DNA of 64,000 bases from Callorhinus ursinus (GCF_003265705.1 NW_020312827.1:16046182-16110181); one strand, 5' to 3'; shown: positions 46,045-57,117, counted from the first letter of the stretch. Numbers and translations are program-made. Notes: generated by a model from the sequence alone, not told the origin.

Positions 46045-47277
46045 ACATGTTTTTAAATCAACTTTATTGACATATAACTTACATAAAATAAACTGTGCTT
46101 AGTTAAATACTGCTCTTATATAAGCTTTGGCAAATGTATATGTGTGTGAATCTACTGCCACAGTTAAGATACACATTTCCCTTACTCCTAACTAAAAGAT
46201 TTTTCATGCTCCTTGGCAATCCATCTCCTTTCTACCCCAAAGAGAAAGCCATTGATCTGTGGTCTTACCCTACATGTTAGCATAAATTTTCTAAAATTTT
46301 ATATAAATGAAATTAGGTAGTTGGTATTCTATTTGGTTTGGGTTTTTCACTCAGTACACTGATTTTGAGACACTTTCATATTGTTCCATGTAGCAGCAAT
46401 TTGACTCTTTTTCCTGCTGAACAGTATTCTGTTCTATGGATATATATGTTGTTTATCCAATCAACTTTTTAAAATTAGATAGTTTCTTGGGAATATTCAT
46501 GTAAAATGTTTGTGTGGCTATATGTTTTCATTTTTGTTGAGTAAATACCTAGGAATCCGATGAATTATTCTTAAAGTAATATATATTGAACGTTTAGAGA
46601 AACTTCCAAAGAATTACAAAAGTAATTGTATCATTCAACTCTTCAAATGTTAAACGTAAAGTTACCCTGAGACCCAGCAATTCCATTCCCCCTCCAAAGA
46701 AATGAAAACATATTGACCATACAAAAACTTGCACAAGAATGTTAAAACAAATAATAATAATTGTATCATTTACATTTTTTCTGGTAGTATATCAGAGCTC
46801 CTGTTGCTACACATTCAGGCCAATCCTTGGTTTTATCAGTTTTTAATTATTAGTCACTCAGTAATTATAAGTATCTCATTATGATTTCACTTTGCATTTT
46901 CCTAATAACTGACTAATGATGTTGAGAAGCTGTTGATTTGCGTCTTCATCATTCAGGTCTCTTATTTGTGAAATGTCATATCAAATGTTTTACACACTTA
47001 AAATTGAATTCTCTTTTCACTTAATTGTCAGAGTTCTTTGTATGTGGTTGATACAAGGTGTTTGTCAGATATTTTATTGTGAATATTTTTTTCAGGTCTG
47101 TCTTTTAACTTGTTGTTTCCTTAACAGTGTCTTTTCAAGACCAAAATATTTCAATTTTGAAAGTGTCAGTTATTAATTTTTATGATTAATGTTTTCCATA
47201 TCACATCTAGGGAACTTTTGTCTAATGCAATGTTTTCCTCTAGAAGTTTAATCAATTTACTTTTTATATTTAGATTT
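46045..47277 (-). mobile_element. Old L1 3' end, antisense, interrupted by a sense L1 piece
   Basis: In order: 'tcaactttattgacatataa', 'ctgccacagttaagatacac', 'tgtggtcttaccctacatgt', 'ttggttttgggtttttcact'-like sequence, 'gtagcagcaatttgactct', 'aaatacctaggaatccgatg', then after the insert 'atatcagagctcctgttgct', 'tttcactttgcattttccta' and 'ggtgtttgtcagatatttta'. These are the 3' UTR and ORF2 end of an old L1 read backwards. The 67-codon frame at 46973-47176 is antisense relic. Confidence 0.85.
46636..46757 (+). mobile_element. Short sense L1 piece inserted with 13-bp duplication
   Basis: 'agacccagcaattccattcc', 'aaagaaatgaaaacatattg' and 'acaaaaacttgcacaagaat' are sense-strand L1 sequence inside an antisense L1. 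Exact repeats 'taattgtatcatt' (46623-46635 and 46758-46770) flank it, and the host L1 resumes correctly after the second copy. The insert ends 'aaaacaaataataa', a possible A-rich tail, although the L1 3' end proper is missing. Confidence 0.72.
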
Positions 47278-47464
47278 TTTTTAAAGATTTTATTTATTTA
47301 TTTGACAGAGAAAGAGAGAGAGCACAAGCAGGGGGAGCAGTAGAGGGAGAAGCAGGCTTCCTGCTGAGTAAGGAGCCTGATGTGGGGCTCGATCCCAGGA
47401 TCCCGGGATCATGACCTGAGCTGAAGGTAGATGCCTAACCGACTGAGCCACCCAGGCACCCCTC
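47278..47464 (-). mobile_element. Carnivore tRNA-Lys SINE with 11-bp duplication
   Basis: A full antisense SINE ends 'gccacccaggcacccctc'. 'tatttagattt' flanks it at 47267-47277 and 47465-47475. It is well preserved. Confidence 0.96.
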
Positions 47465-47475
47465 TATTTAGATTT

Positions 47476-47965
47476 CTGATCTATCTCCTTCAGGAGGAGG
47501 AGAGTGCCTGCCACTGCAGGTAAAACATAACATCCCAGCTGGGCCCTAGCCCTGGACTCTTCTAGGGAACAAAAGCTTGAAACAAGAGACAACAAGAAAC
47601 AAGAAACTGCTAAGAAGTGGGAACAACTCTTATCTTACAGAGACACAAGGAAGTTACATTGTGGCTGAGGGAAAGGGTAAAAGAAGAAACACTCTACCAC
47701 TGCAGACAGAACTTGGAATCATGCTGGGTCCGAATCTAAGAGGTCTCCTGTCCCTGCAACACAGGCAGAATCACTGCTGATGAGTCTCACCAAAAAGGCA
47801 GAGTTTGGTAACTATAGGGATGAGGAGCAAGATCACTGAGAAGGACTGGCAAGAGACCCAGAAATTCAGGGCATGCCTAAGACTGAGGCTGGCCCTAGCA
47901 CCAGGTTAATCAACAGGCAGTCACAAGTAATGTGAAAGAGAAAACCAGTCTTGTTGAGATGTAAA
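47476..47965. other. Unassigned DNA next to a sense L1
   Basis: It is richer in G+C than the neighbours, without a recognised repeat. A 67-codon frame (47577-47780) has no known domain. The segment could be a decayed internal part of the L1 that follows, or unrelated DNA. Confidence 0.4.
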
Positions 47966-48578
47966 TTGTCCCCAAGCTAACCTACAGATTCAATATAATC
48001 TCAAATCCAAAAAATTAGCAAGTGGGTTTTTTTCTTCTTCTTCTTTTTTGAAATCGGCAGACCAATTCTAAATGTTCTATGGGAAAGTGAAGGAAATAGA
48101 ATAGTCAAAACAATGCTGACAAAAAGGAATAAAGTTGGAGGATACACATGGCCTTATTTCCAAAATTTACTATAAAAGCACAATAATCCAGACAACGTTG
48201 GGTTGGCACTCGATACACACCTAGATCATTGGGGTACAGTAAAGACTCCAGGAATAGACACACACAATATGGTCAATTCATTTTGGACAAAGGTACAAAG
48301 TAATTGTATCATTTGCCACAAATGTTTTCCACAAATGATGTTGAGACAATTCGCTATACAAATGCAAAAATGACCCTCAACTCATATCACACCTCAAAGC
48401 CCTGAACATAAACCCTAATTATACAACTACTAGAAGCAAACCATTGCAGAAAAGTATTTTTGATCTTGGATTTGGCAAATATAACTTAGACATAATACCA
48501 AAAGCGTGGCCCAGAAAGGAAAAAAAATCCTGGTAAATTTGGTGCGTCAAAATTAACTTTTCAGGCTTGAAAAGTTCA

Positions 48579-48772
48579 GGGTGGCTCAGCTGGTTAAGCG
48601 ACTGCCTTCAGCTCAGGTCATGATCCTGGAGTCCCTGGATCGAGTCCCGCATCAGGCTCCCTGCTCGTCAGGGAGTCTGCTTCTCCCTCTGGCCCTCCCT
48701 CCTCTCATGTGCTCTCTCTCTCTCTCATTCTCTCTCTCTCAAATAAATAAAATCTTTAAAAAAAAATTTAAA
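48579..48772 (+). mobile_element. Carnivore tRNA-Lys SINE inside the L1, head-truncated
   Basis: It starts at 'gggtggctcagctggttaag', lacking the first bases of the head, and has a long (TC)n section and an 'aataaataaaatctttaaaa' tail. The flanking copies 'acttttcaggcttgaaaagt' and 'acttttcttcaaaagtc' look like a damaged target-site duplication. The 75-codon frame is SINE-derived. Confidence 0.93.
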
Positions 48773-48899
48773 AACTTTTCTTCAAAAGTCACTGTCAAAA
48801 AAAAATGAAGAGGTAGGCCACAAGTTGGGATGGAATCTTAGTAAAACATATTTGATAATGCTTCAATTGACAATTTACTAAGAATAAGAGTTGGGCAAA

Positions 48900-48988
48900 T
48901 AAAACAATGAATCATGGAACACTACGTCTAAAACTAATGATGTAATGTATGGTGACTAACATAACATAATAAAATTAAATTAAAAAAA
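48900..48988 (+). mobile_element. Very short young L1 tail (about 89 bp), nested
   Basis: 'aatgaatcatggaacactac', 'aaactaatgatgtaatgtat' and 'ggtgactaacataacataat' end the young carnivore L1 3' UTR, followed by an A-rich tail. 'ttgggcaaa' flanks it (48891-48899, 48989-48997). It is an extreme 5' truncation inserted in the older L1. Confidence 0.92.
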
Positions 48989-49215
48989 TTGGGCAAAATA
49001 ACAGACAATTCATACATGATGATATACAGGAAGCAAATTAACATAAGAAAAATGCTCAACATTATTAGTCAATAAGGAAATTTAAATGAAAACCATAATA
49101 TGACATACTACATGTCAGAAGCAACAAAAAAGGAATTTCTGACTAAGTCACCCCCTGGTGAGGATACAAAGTGGGCAGAAGCTCATACACTGTTGGTAGG
49201 AATGTCAAATGACAC

Positions 49216-49448
49216 TAGTTCTCCCTCAACTGTGGATTTGGAGTCTCACTTTCTGTGGTTTCAGTTACCTGCTGTCAACCACGATGCTGAAGCAGATGAT
49301 CCTCCTTCTGAAGTATCATCAGAGGGTCCATGGTGGCCTCTTACTACATCCCAATGCCTACATCAATCCCCTCTCTCCCTGTCATCATGCAAGGCTCTTA
49401 TCACCTCACATCCTCACAAGGAGGGTGAGTACAAGACAATGAGATGCT

Positions 49449-49488
<40 letters not shown>

Positions 49489-49711
49489 TTGGTCACATCA
49501 CTTTTATGACAGTACATTGTTATAATTGTCTTATTCTATTATTAGCTATTGTTAATCTGACTGCACTTAATTTACTAATGAAATTTTATCATAGGTAAGT
49601 ATGTATAGGAAAAAAAAACAGCATATATAGGGTTTGGTACCGTCTGTGGTTTTAGGCACCATCCAGGGGTTTTGGAACATATTCCCTCTGTGTGACAGGG
49701 ATGACTGTCTA
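49216..49711. mobile_element. Tigger-type DNA transposon nested in L1
   Basis: Left 'agttctccctcaactgtgga', 'tggtttcagttacctgctgt' and right 'gtaccgtctgtggttttagg', 'gtgacagggatgactgt' are the ends of a Tigger-type element. TA is present at both junctions (49216-49217 and 49710-49711), and the L1 reads continuously across them. The interior has 'gcagatgatcctccttctga' and a (GA)n run. The 141- and 77-codon frames (49100-49525, 49209-49442) cross this element and are not genes. Confidence 0.85.
49449..49485. repeat. (GA)n microsatellite inside Tigger relic
   Basis: About 17 GA units expanded from the 'gagagagag' of the element. Confidence 0.95.
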
Positions 49712-50246
49712 GTCTCTTTGCAAAACAGTTTGGCAGTTTCTTAAGTTATTATACAACCTATATAACCTAGCAATTTACTCCTTGGTCATTATCCAAGGTA
49801 AATAAAAACTGATGTTCACACACACACTCACACTCATTGCATGTGAAGGTCTGTGGAGGATTTATTCATAATTACCCCAAACTGAAATTAACCCAAGTGT
49901 CCTTCGGTGAATGAATCAACAAGCAACTGAGGTAACTCATTTAATGGAATACTTCTCAGCAATAAAAGTAGGTGAACTACTGATACATACGGATCCATAA
50001 TAAGTAGAAAAAGTGATACACTTACTACCTCTCAGTATGTATCATATGTCTATTAGATGTATGAAGCTACAAATGGACACAGTCTACAAATGGACACAAG
50101 GGAAATTTTGGAGGTTAATGGAACTGTTCTATATCTTGATTGGTGGCTACACAACTGTATGTGTTTTTCAAAATTCATAAAACTGTTCACGTGAAAGAGG
50201 TTGAATTTTAGTGTACTCAATTTTACTCCAATAAGCCTGACTAGGC

Positions 50247-50277
<31 letters not shown>

Positions 50278-50278
50278 C

Positions 50279-50639
50279 CTGAATGGAGTGAACTAGAGAA
50301 TAATATGCATTTCAATGTGCCAATACTCAGCATGACTCTAGGGGATATAATGAAGCAGTCAGATGCTTATATTTCTGTTGTTTGCTACAAACGCACCGTG
50401 GTACAGGTGTGATGCACTGACAATTCAAGGACCGTGTTACCATTAAAAGTTTGATTTTCTGAAATGATAAGCGATTCTTGGTAAGCTTAAAAACATAAGA
50501 ATAACACTGCCACATTTTATATAGTAGTTACATTTCTGGAAAACTCACTATATTAAGACTCTACAATAGTGTTTAGTGTTGGTATGGAGATAGACTTTGA
50601 TTCTAGGCTTATAAAGAAAATAAGTATCATGTGTTGATT
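50279..50639. other. Unassigned DNA
   Basis: No recognisable feature. The 62-codon minus-strand frame is not recognised. Confidence 0.5.
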
Positions 50640-50855
50640 CAGAGACACTCAAGCCAGATTTCTTGGGCTTAAATCCTGGCTCTGCTACTTTGCAACAGTG
50701 GGACCTTGGGCAAATTACTTAAATATCTGTGTGCCTCAGTTTTCTCATGTGTAATATGGAAGTGGTGATAATCTAATTGGATTTTATGAGGATTAAATAC
50801 CTTATCATTTGTGAAACACTTAGAATTGTGCCTTGTTCACACTGGGTACTAGAAG
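50640..50855 (+). mobile_element. MIR SINE, sense, nearly complete
   Basis: 'gggcttaaatcctggctctg', 'gggaccttgggcaaattact', 'gtgcctcagttttctcatgt' and 'tttatgaggattaaatacct' match MIR along almost its whole length. Confidence 0.93.
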
Positions 50856-50897
50856 CATTCTCTGAAAAGTTGGTTCCTGGTTAAAAATCTAAGTGTG

Positions 50898-51080
50898 GGG
50901 GCACCTGGGTGGCTCAGTTGGTTAAGTGTCTGACTCTTGATATCAGGGTCCTGAGATCGAGCCCACGTCGGGCTCTGAGCTGAGCCTGAAGCCTGATTGA
51001 GATTCTCTCTCTCCCTCTGCCCCTCCGCACACTTACCCATGCAAGCTCTCTCTCTTTTTTAAAATTAAATAAATAAAAAT
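50898..51080 (+). mobile_element. Carnivore tRNA-Lys SINE with duplication
   Basis: The head is 'ggggcacctgggtggctcag', the body is 'gactcttgatatcagggtcc', and the tail is (AAAT)n. 'ctaagtgtg' flanks it at 50889-50897 and 51089-51097. Confidence 0.95.
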
Positions 51081-51097
51081 TTAAAGACCTAAGTGTG

Positions 51098-52444
51098 TTT
51101 TGGGGGGCTTTACCATATAGACAATTATAAAGGCTTGTGAGCAGGCATCACAGAGGAGCGCTGCCCTGGTCACATGAGATTTTGTGCACAGCCAGATTGT
51201 TGGAGTCTCCTGAAGGGAGATGCCATCAAGGACTCAGGGCCCCTGGCTGGTCATGCTCTTATACAATTGCATTCCTAAACTAGGAGTCCTTGTTCCTAGG
51301 TATCCTTATCTGAGGTCTTAGGCAGAAGTCCTCCTTAGGCAAAGCAAGATGAGAAGGAGGGAACCTCAAAGACACTTTTCCCCACTCTGACTCAGTACTC
51401 CTACCAGTCCTTCCCCTCACATATCCCCACTTCCAACCTCAGGGTCCTTAAAACTGTCCAAACCTTCTTCTTAGGATTCCCTCAACAGTGAGATGATCTC
51501 CATGTCTTTGCTGTCCACGTGACCCTCAGCCAGTATGCTATTCCATGGTGGAAAATGAAATCAGATGAGTTGATGTGTTCTCAGGTTTTTATAGTCTTGC
51601 TCATACTATCACAGTAAACTATTAAAGGGTAAATAAACTCTTTCATTTTCCACCTGTTGCTTTAACCAGTAATTCTGATAACCTGAGAGCTCAACTATCT
51701 CTTTCCCAGCTTAACTGAGTTCTTGATCTTCTCTTGGTTTTAATCAATATTATTAGAATTATAGTTATCACTGTTACCATATATAATTACAAACAACTGT
51801 TTCATTAAAAGGCATATCTAGCCAGATATTTGGAAGTCCTACAGAACACTGAAAGCATCTTTGTTGTACTAGAGTGTATTATGCATTAGAGTACCTTAGC
51901 ATTCCTGGCCTATACCCACTAAAAACTAGGAACATGCTAGAATCCTGGTGAGTAGGCAAATATACTGAGATATAATTTAGCTGCAAGGAAACATGGAGTA
52001 GTTGAAAGTGTGTGTTTCACACAGCAATGAAGGCCTAAAAACAATGCCTATAGTAAAAATGGGTCAAACACACAATGACTTGAAATGAGACTGTATAATT
52101 TCTGAAGTCCTTTAGATGAAAATACAAAGATTCATTTTCCTTCCCAGCTGGCTTCAAATAAGCTGGAGGTGAAGACAGCTTTCGGAAATAGATTTTTGGT
52201 TTCATGTAGAATTTTGCAAATACTTTGTTCATATGCTTAGAATTGTTAATACTGTCTGAAATAAACCATATTCCAATTGGTACCATGGTCAAATGGTCCT
52301 AAGCCAATTTCATTTCTGCACATTATCTATAATTGGAATAACTTTTATTTATCTGAGCAAGTACAAGCCTGAGAATCAGAGCACCCAGATCTCAGGCCAG
52401 GCCCTGCTACAAAGGAGCTAGCTCTCTGATTGAAAGCAAAATAT
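51098..52444. other. Unassigned DNA
   Basis: No gene or clear repeat. The 51.15-51.55 kb part is richer in G+C. The 85-codon minus-strand frame at 52035-52292 has no domain I recognise. Confidence 0.45.
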
Positions 52445-52770
52445 TTATCATTCAGTCATCAAAAACCTGTGAAGGCGTGCTTTCTAAACACTCAGCTAGG
52501 AAAAACAAAATAAAGACACACATAAAATAAGTTTTATTATAAGAAATTGATAATCTGGTTGGAAAGACTGTATTACTACAGAATGAATGATATGTGTTGC
52601 TATTTAATAAAGAACATAACATTTTCTAAGAGTAATGTCAAATAAGTGATATGGGAGTTGAGTATAGCAAGTGATTATTTTTTTGCAAAGTCAAAGCAGA
52701 GAAGAGTGGAAGGTGGTTCCTTTCCTGGGGAGGCAATTTTGACTTTGGACAAAGGAAGAGAAGGTCTCTC
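52445..52770 (-). mobile_element. L2-type LINE fragment, antisense (tentative)
   Basis: 'aacaaaataaagacacacat', 'gaaattgataatctggttgg' and 'aagagtggaaggtggttcct' recall the antisense L2 order 'aataaagacagacatgatcc', 'gagcttacaatctagttggg'. Confidence 0.45.
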
Positions 52771-53334
52771 CAGGTAGAAGACAGTGAGAAAGGACTAGGG
52801 AATCCATTATAGTTAATCAAGTTAAGGGTAGCATTTCCAGGAGTTTCTTGAAACATGTTTCCAAAGATTAAACCATATAAAAAAAGGGAAAATTTGTAAT
52901 TAACTGTGGAATCACAAGTATGCCCACCTTTTGAGGCATTTCAATGCACACTTATGTTTAATTGAAATTGTATTTCTCAAAATATTCTTTCTGCAGAACC
53001 ATTAACATCACATGTATGTGTTTGTGTTCTTAATGTACATGTTTTGCTTATATATGATACATGGATTTTATGAAAGTGAGAGCTAATTAAAGGTGATGTA
53101 GAAAATAATTATTTTATAAGGAAAAACATGACTGGTTGCTGGTTCGATGCTGGAGGTGAAAAAGAGAGAGGAATAGATAATGGATATGAAATCCCTACAT
53201 GGAAAAAAATAACAAAAAAACAAAAAACAGACAGAAAACCAAAACAAAACACAGATTCACTTGGAGAAGGCCTTTTAAAAACCAAATTATGGTTCTCTAC
53301 ATATACTTTCATATTCTGATCCCTTAAATTCCTT
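52771..53334. other. Unassigned AT-rich DNA
   Basis: No feature. Overlapping 84- and 63-codon frames on opposite strands (53109-53363, 53128-53319) lie in A-rich sequence. Confidence 0.5.
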
Positions 53335-53970
53335 CCCCTTGAGTGTGGAAGGAATTTAGCCACCCACTACTAATAAATAGAGTGTATAAAATGAAAAATA
53401 GTAATTCAATGTTGAGAATCCTGTAGAAACCAACTCATCCAAGTGATCAAGGTCAACATCACCTATCATAAGTCTTGTTGACATTGCATACCTGCTGTAT
53501 AAAGCAATGAGAAGGACATTTCCCCTCCGTGGTATGTTCCAACAAAATCCAGAATCCCAGTATAATCATCAGAAAACATTAGGTTATCCAAAACCGAGCC
53601 ACTTTCTATAGAATAACTAACCAGGAATCTTCAAAAGTGTTAAAGTCATAAAACAAAAGCAAAAATTAAAAACTTGTCCTAAGGAGATAATGACAACCAG
53701 GTGGGTTAAATGCCAAGTGCTATCTTGGGTTGGATTCTGGAACAGAAAACATACATTACTTAAAAACAAAACAAAAGAAAACCAAAAATTAAAATTGATG
53801 AAATAAAAATACAGCCTGTAGTTTAGTTAATAAATTGTATGTATGTTAATTTCTTAGTTTGAGAAATGTATCATGGTAATGTAAGGTATCGTGTTAGGAG
53901 ACACTGGTCAGGTAGATATGTGGGAACTCTGCTATTATCACTTTGCAAAACAAAAAAAGTAATAATGATA
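53335..53970 (+). mobile_element. L1ME-type 3' UTR, sense
   Basis: 'ccccttgagtgtggaaggaa', 'aagtgatcaaggtcaacatc', 'cataagtcttgttgacattg', 'tcatcagaaaacattaggtt', 'ttgtcctaaggagataatga', 'cagcctgtagtttagttaat' and 'gaaatgtatcatggtaatgt' follow the L1ME 3' UTR in order. It is the third copy in the window. Confidence 0.82.
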
Positions 53971-54534
53971 AAATTTGATACAAATGAAATATATATATTG
54001 AATTATACAAGAATCATTTAAATCCATTCTGATATAAAGCAATTAATAAATTTGAAATTGGATGAGTAGAAGGATATTTACGTATTTTCAAGTTCCTCTC
54101 CACAAAACACATGTATTAATTAGAAAGGGAGTGACAGTAATTTTATATTGAGGAATCCTTTTTATTTTTCCTTCCTGGCAGACACCTTCTTATCCAAAAG
54201 ATCAAAGTTAAGGTCCCAAAAAATGGGATAAATCAAAATGGTCTGTAATGGGACAGGATGGAATGAAAATATAGCATCACTTTTGTGATATTCTCACCAA
54301 ATAAGCATTATCTAAATCTAATTATTTAAAAAATCAGCAAAGCCCAGACAGAGGGATATTTTACACATATAATTGGCCCCAAATCTTCAGGGTTCAAGCA
54401 AATCAGGAATATTAATGTTAAGACAATCGGGAGCAAGAGGGGCAGCAAGTGACGACTGGAGGAATGTAAATATAATTAAAGACCATTGCAGGGAGCAGGG
54501 AAGTAAACCTCTGACAAAACCATAATAAGCATAG
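53971..54534. other. Unassigned DNA
   Basis: No recognised repeat or exon. Confidence 0.5.
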
Positions 54535-54955
54535 CTAATATTTATTGTGTGCTTACTCTGTGCCAGGCGATGCTGTGCCGAGGTTCAACGTGGGCATTCT
54601 GCAAGCAAGCTGTGGGGTTTGAGTCCTGGTTCTTCAGCCCATAGCTCTGAGACTTTAGTCATGTCACCGAACCTCTGTGAGCCTCAGCCTTTTCACCTGA
54701 AAGATGGAAATACACAATAAAACTGACCTATAAAGGATTGATGTGTGGATTCAGAGGGCGATTATACGGTAAATACATAAAATAGTGCCTGGAACACAGA
54801 AAACACTCCTACCCCCCAGAGCAGTCAAAACTGTTATATCTATTTACACATGAGAAACTGAAGAACAGAGAGTTTCAGGAAATAGTCCAAGGTCACTCTA
54901 CTAATTAGTGTCAGGCTCTAGTGTGGGACTGAGTTTTAATTGCTACTGTCTCTTC
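54535..54955 (-). mobile_element. MIR SINE, antisense, split by a second MIR
   Basis: The left part 'gctaatatttattgtgtgct', 'actctgtgccaggcgatgct' (54535-54583) and the right part 'acacatgagaaactgaagaa', 'gtccaaggtcactctactaa' (about 54820-54955) are the two halves of one antisense MIR. The sense MIR lies between them. Confidence 0.75.
54590..54805 (+). mobile_element. MIR SINE, sense, nested in an antisense MIR
   Basis: 'gggtttgagtcctggttctt', 'cgaacctctgtgagcctcag', 'ccttttcacctgaaagatgg' and 'aaatagtgcctggaacacag' follow the MIR consensus. Confidence 0.85.
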
Positions 54956-54957
54956 AC

Positions 54958-55215
54958 TGCAACTACCTTCCATAGATATTAAAGCCTATTATATGAAAAA
55001 CACTGTATTGTGACTTCAAGGTTGTAATAAGCAAGCTCTGTTCTCAGTGAGTTTATAGTCATTTGGAAGAAATGAGGTATGCACATGAAAAAGCAACCAA
55101 CAGTCTCCAAATCCAGCAAGGGGTGCTTTTGTTAATAGAAATTGGGAATTGAATTTGAGCTGAAAATGAAGAGTGTATTTATAAAGAAGTGGGGTTTGAT
55201 CTGTTCTTTGAAGTA
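54958..55215 (-). mobile_element. L2-type LINE fragment, antisense
   Basis: 'gctctgttctcagtgagttt', 'gtggggtttgatctgttctt' and preceding 'gcctattatatgaaaaacac' resemble antisense L2. Diverged. Confidence 0.5.
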
Positions 55216-55703
55216 TAAAAAAAGGGGGGGGAGGGAGGAGAGGGTATATATTTTCTCATTTGCTGGTTATTGACAAAATGATACATTTGGGCACTTTTCT
55301 TTATGTAACACAAATGGAGTTAATGCATGCCATGGAATCCATCTGTTCTATAGGTATTGCTAAATATTATCATTAACTGCTGTTACTGTGATGTCTGGTG
55401 AGGTTACTGGGGCAGTACTTGATTTGCAATGCCCACTCTTTGCAGAGCAAACTTGATGAGTAATTAAGGAATGTATTATGTATCCATTTACCTTTAATGC
55501 CTAATTCATGATCTGTACTGGTGCTTTGATGTCAAAACTCCACCCAATTGTCTAAATTCTGGGAGCCTGGCCAATCTAGTATATAATCACAAGTTGGTAC
55601 TCTTGGGAAAGAATTCATTTAGTTTTTTTTTTTCAATTATGAAAGTGAAATGTATTTATCACAGAAAAAAAACTATCATTAATTGAATTGACTACAATTA
55701 AAA
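55216..55703. promoter_or_regulatory. Candidate conserved non-coding element (speculative)
   Basis: Repeat-free, balanced sequence with dense homeodomain/POU-like cores: 'ggagttaatgcatgccatgg', 'cattaactgctgttactgtg', 'tgatttgcaatgcccac', 'gatgagtaattaaggaat', 'tttaatgcctaattcatgat'. No coding frame. Similar texture is typical of developmental enhancers, but this is inference from appearance only. Confidence 0.3.
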
Positions 55704-55716
55704 ATAAAACCACCCA

Positions 55717-55847
55717 GGGGCACCTGGATGGCTGAGTCAGTTAAACTTCCAACTCTTGATCCCAGCTCAGATCTTGATCTCTGGGTGGTGAGTTCAAGCT
55801 TCCTGCTGCGCAAGGAGTCTACTTAAAAACAAACAAACAACAACAAC
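55717..55847 (+). mobile_element. Short carnivore SINE with perfect 13-bp duplication
   Basis: The head is 'ggggcacctggatggctgag'. The body is shortened ('tcctgctgcgcaaggagtct') and it ends in a CAA-rich tail ('aaacaaacaaacaacaac'). Exact 'ataaaaccaccca' repeats flank it (55704-55716, 55848-55860). It is a rearranged or variant copy of about 130 bp. Confidence 0.93.
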
Positions 55848-55860
55848 ATAAAACCACCCA

Positions 55861-57070
55861 TAACATCATAGCCCCAGAGATGATAAGTAATTCTGTGGGA
55901 TATACTTTTCCAAAATTCCTCTTCTATTATAGTCCTTCTCTTATCTCTAAACACATAAACATGCACTTCCTTGGTCTCACATTCTACATAATGTTTTACA
56001 AACAATTTTTTTTACTTAATATGAATTCACGTATCTTTTTCATCTGATTTAATATTCATCTTGTATATCTTCTGACAGCTGCTTAGGGTAAGACAGGGAT
56101 CAATAGAAAGTCTTATATACCAGGGATATCCACTTACTATTTTCAGATCCTAGAAACACTTTAGGGATGCAGCGTGGGTATTTGCTTTCTTATCTCATTG
56201 ACCTGGAATGAGCAGATGATGTGGTTCCTGAACACTTTGAATAGCACACATTAAAGGAGCTACGTTCTGTTCAGTTTCATCTAAAGCTGCTCTCCTTCAT
56301 TTGAAAAAAAAGATCTAAAATTAACCTTTATGGATACTCGAAACTATATGTCCTTGTTTGTCCTTATTTTCTTACTAATGTCAGCATACTCATGATAGCT
56401 ACTTCATTTATCTTTATTCATGGCAGGTAAACCCATCAGCCTCCATCGTTTACCAGTGGGATCAGGTCACTACTGAGTCCAAACTAGTAAGGTAGTGAAA
56501 TTATTTAGCAAAGTGAGAGGCACTTGGGTGTAATCCTTTAAGACAGTTAAACCAGACTGATTAAAGCCACAAAAGCAACATTGTGAAAAATGATCCTCCC
56601 TTAGCAATATTAAAGACAACATACTTGGATATGTACATCTTCCTACCTTTTGTGATTTATGTAAATCATCTTAGTGTCAAGGAGTATCTGGGTAGCTTCG
56701 TCCTTATTTCTTTTATTCAAAAGATTTTTTTTCTTTCAAATTTTAATTGCATATGGTAATATTCAAAATGACTTAAAATTTAAGAACAATTCTGTATTTT
56801 AAAACAATTTGATTAAAAGGTCAATGAAAAGACTCTCTATATATTAATATATATATGCATATATATATAACTATCCATGCAATTGTATAGATTTTGACTT
56901 AGAATTTATGTGGTAATTAATTAGGTATGTATTCCTTATTTCTATTCATAATAATGATTTTTTTCCTCATAAACTTCTGTTTTAATGGATCTGAAAATTC
57001 TGTGACCTATTTTTGGTCATGTTGTTTCCATGAAAAAGTACTAATTTTAAAAACTAATCACTTAAAATTT
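55861..57070. other. Unassigned DNA with a TA tract
   Basis: No gene is recognised. TA-rich runs are at 56836-56872. Some of 55880-56090 resembles old LINE 3' sequence but cannot be assigned. Confidence 0.45.

Positions 57071-57117
<47 letters not shown>
57071..57117. repeat. (CA)n microsatellite
   Basis: About 22 CA units, then 'cccgtgtgcacacacacc'. The 106-codon frame across it is an artefact. Confidence 0.98.

Larger units (their letters stand above)
47966..50278 (+). mobile_element. Old L1 3' half, sense, carrying three later insertions
   Basis: ORF2-end blocks occur in order: 'cctacagattcaatataatc', 'tggggtacagtaaagactcc', 'atggtcaattcattttggac', 'aaccctaattatacaactac' and 'gccacaagttgggatggaat', then 'actgttggtaggaatgtcaa', 'aaaacagtttggcagtttct' and the 3' UTR ('tggaatacttctcagcaata', 'acctctcagtatgtatcata', 'tatcttgattggtggctaca'). 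An (AAAAC)n tail at 50249-50278 marks its 3' end. A SINE, a young L1 tail and a Tigger element interrupt it. No intact frame remains. Confidence 0.88.

Noticed and set aside
49100..49525. 141-codon frame, one of the longest in the window
   Set aside because: It runs across an L1 relic, a Tigger relic and a (GA)n repeat, so the peptide is a composite of transposon sequence.
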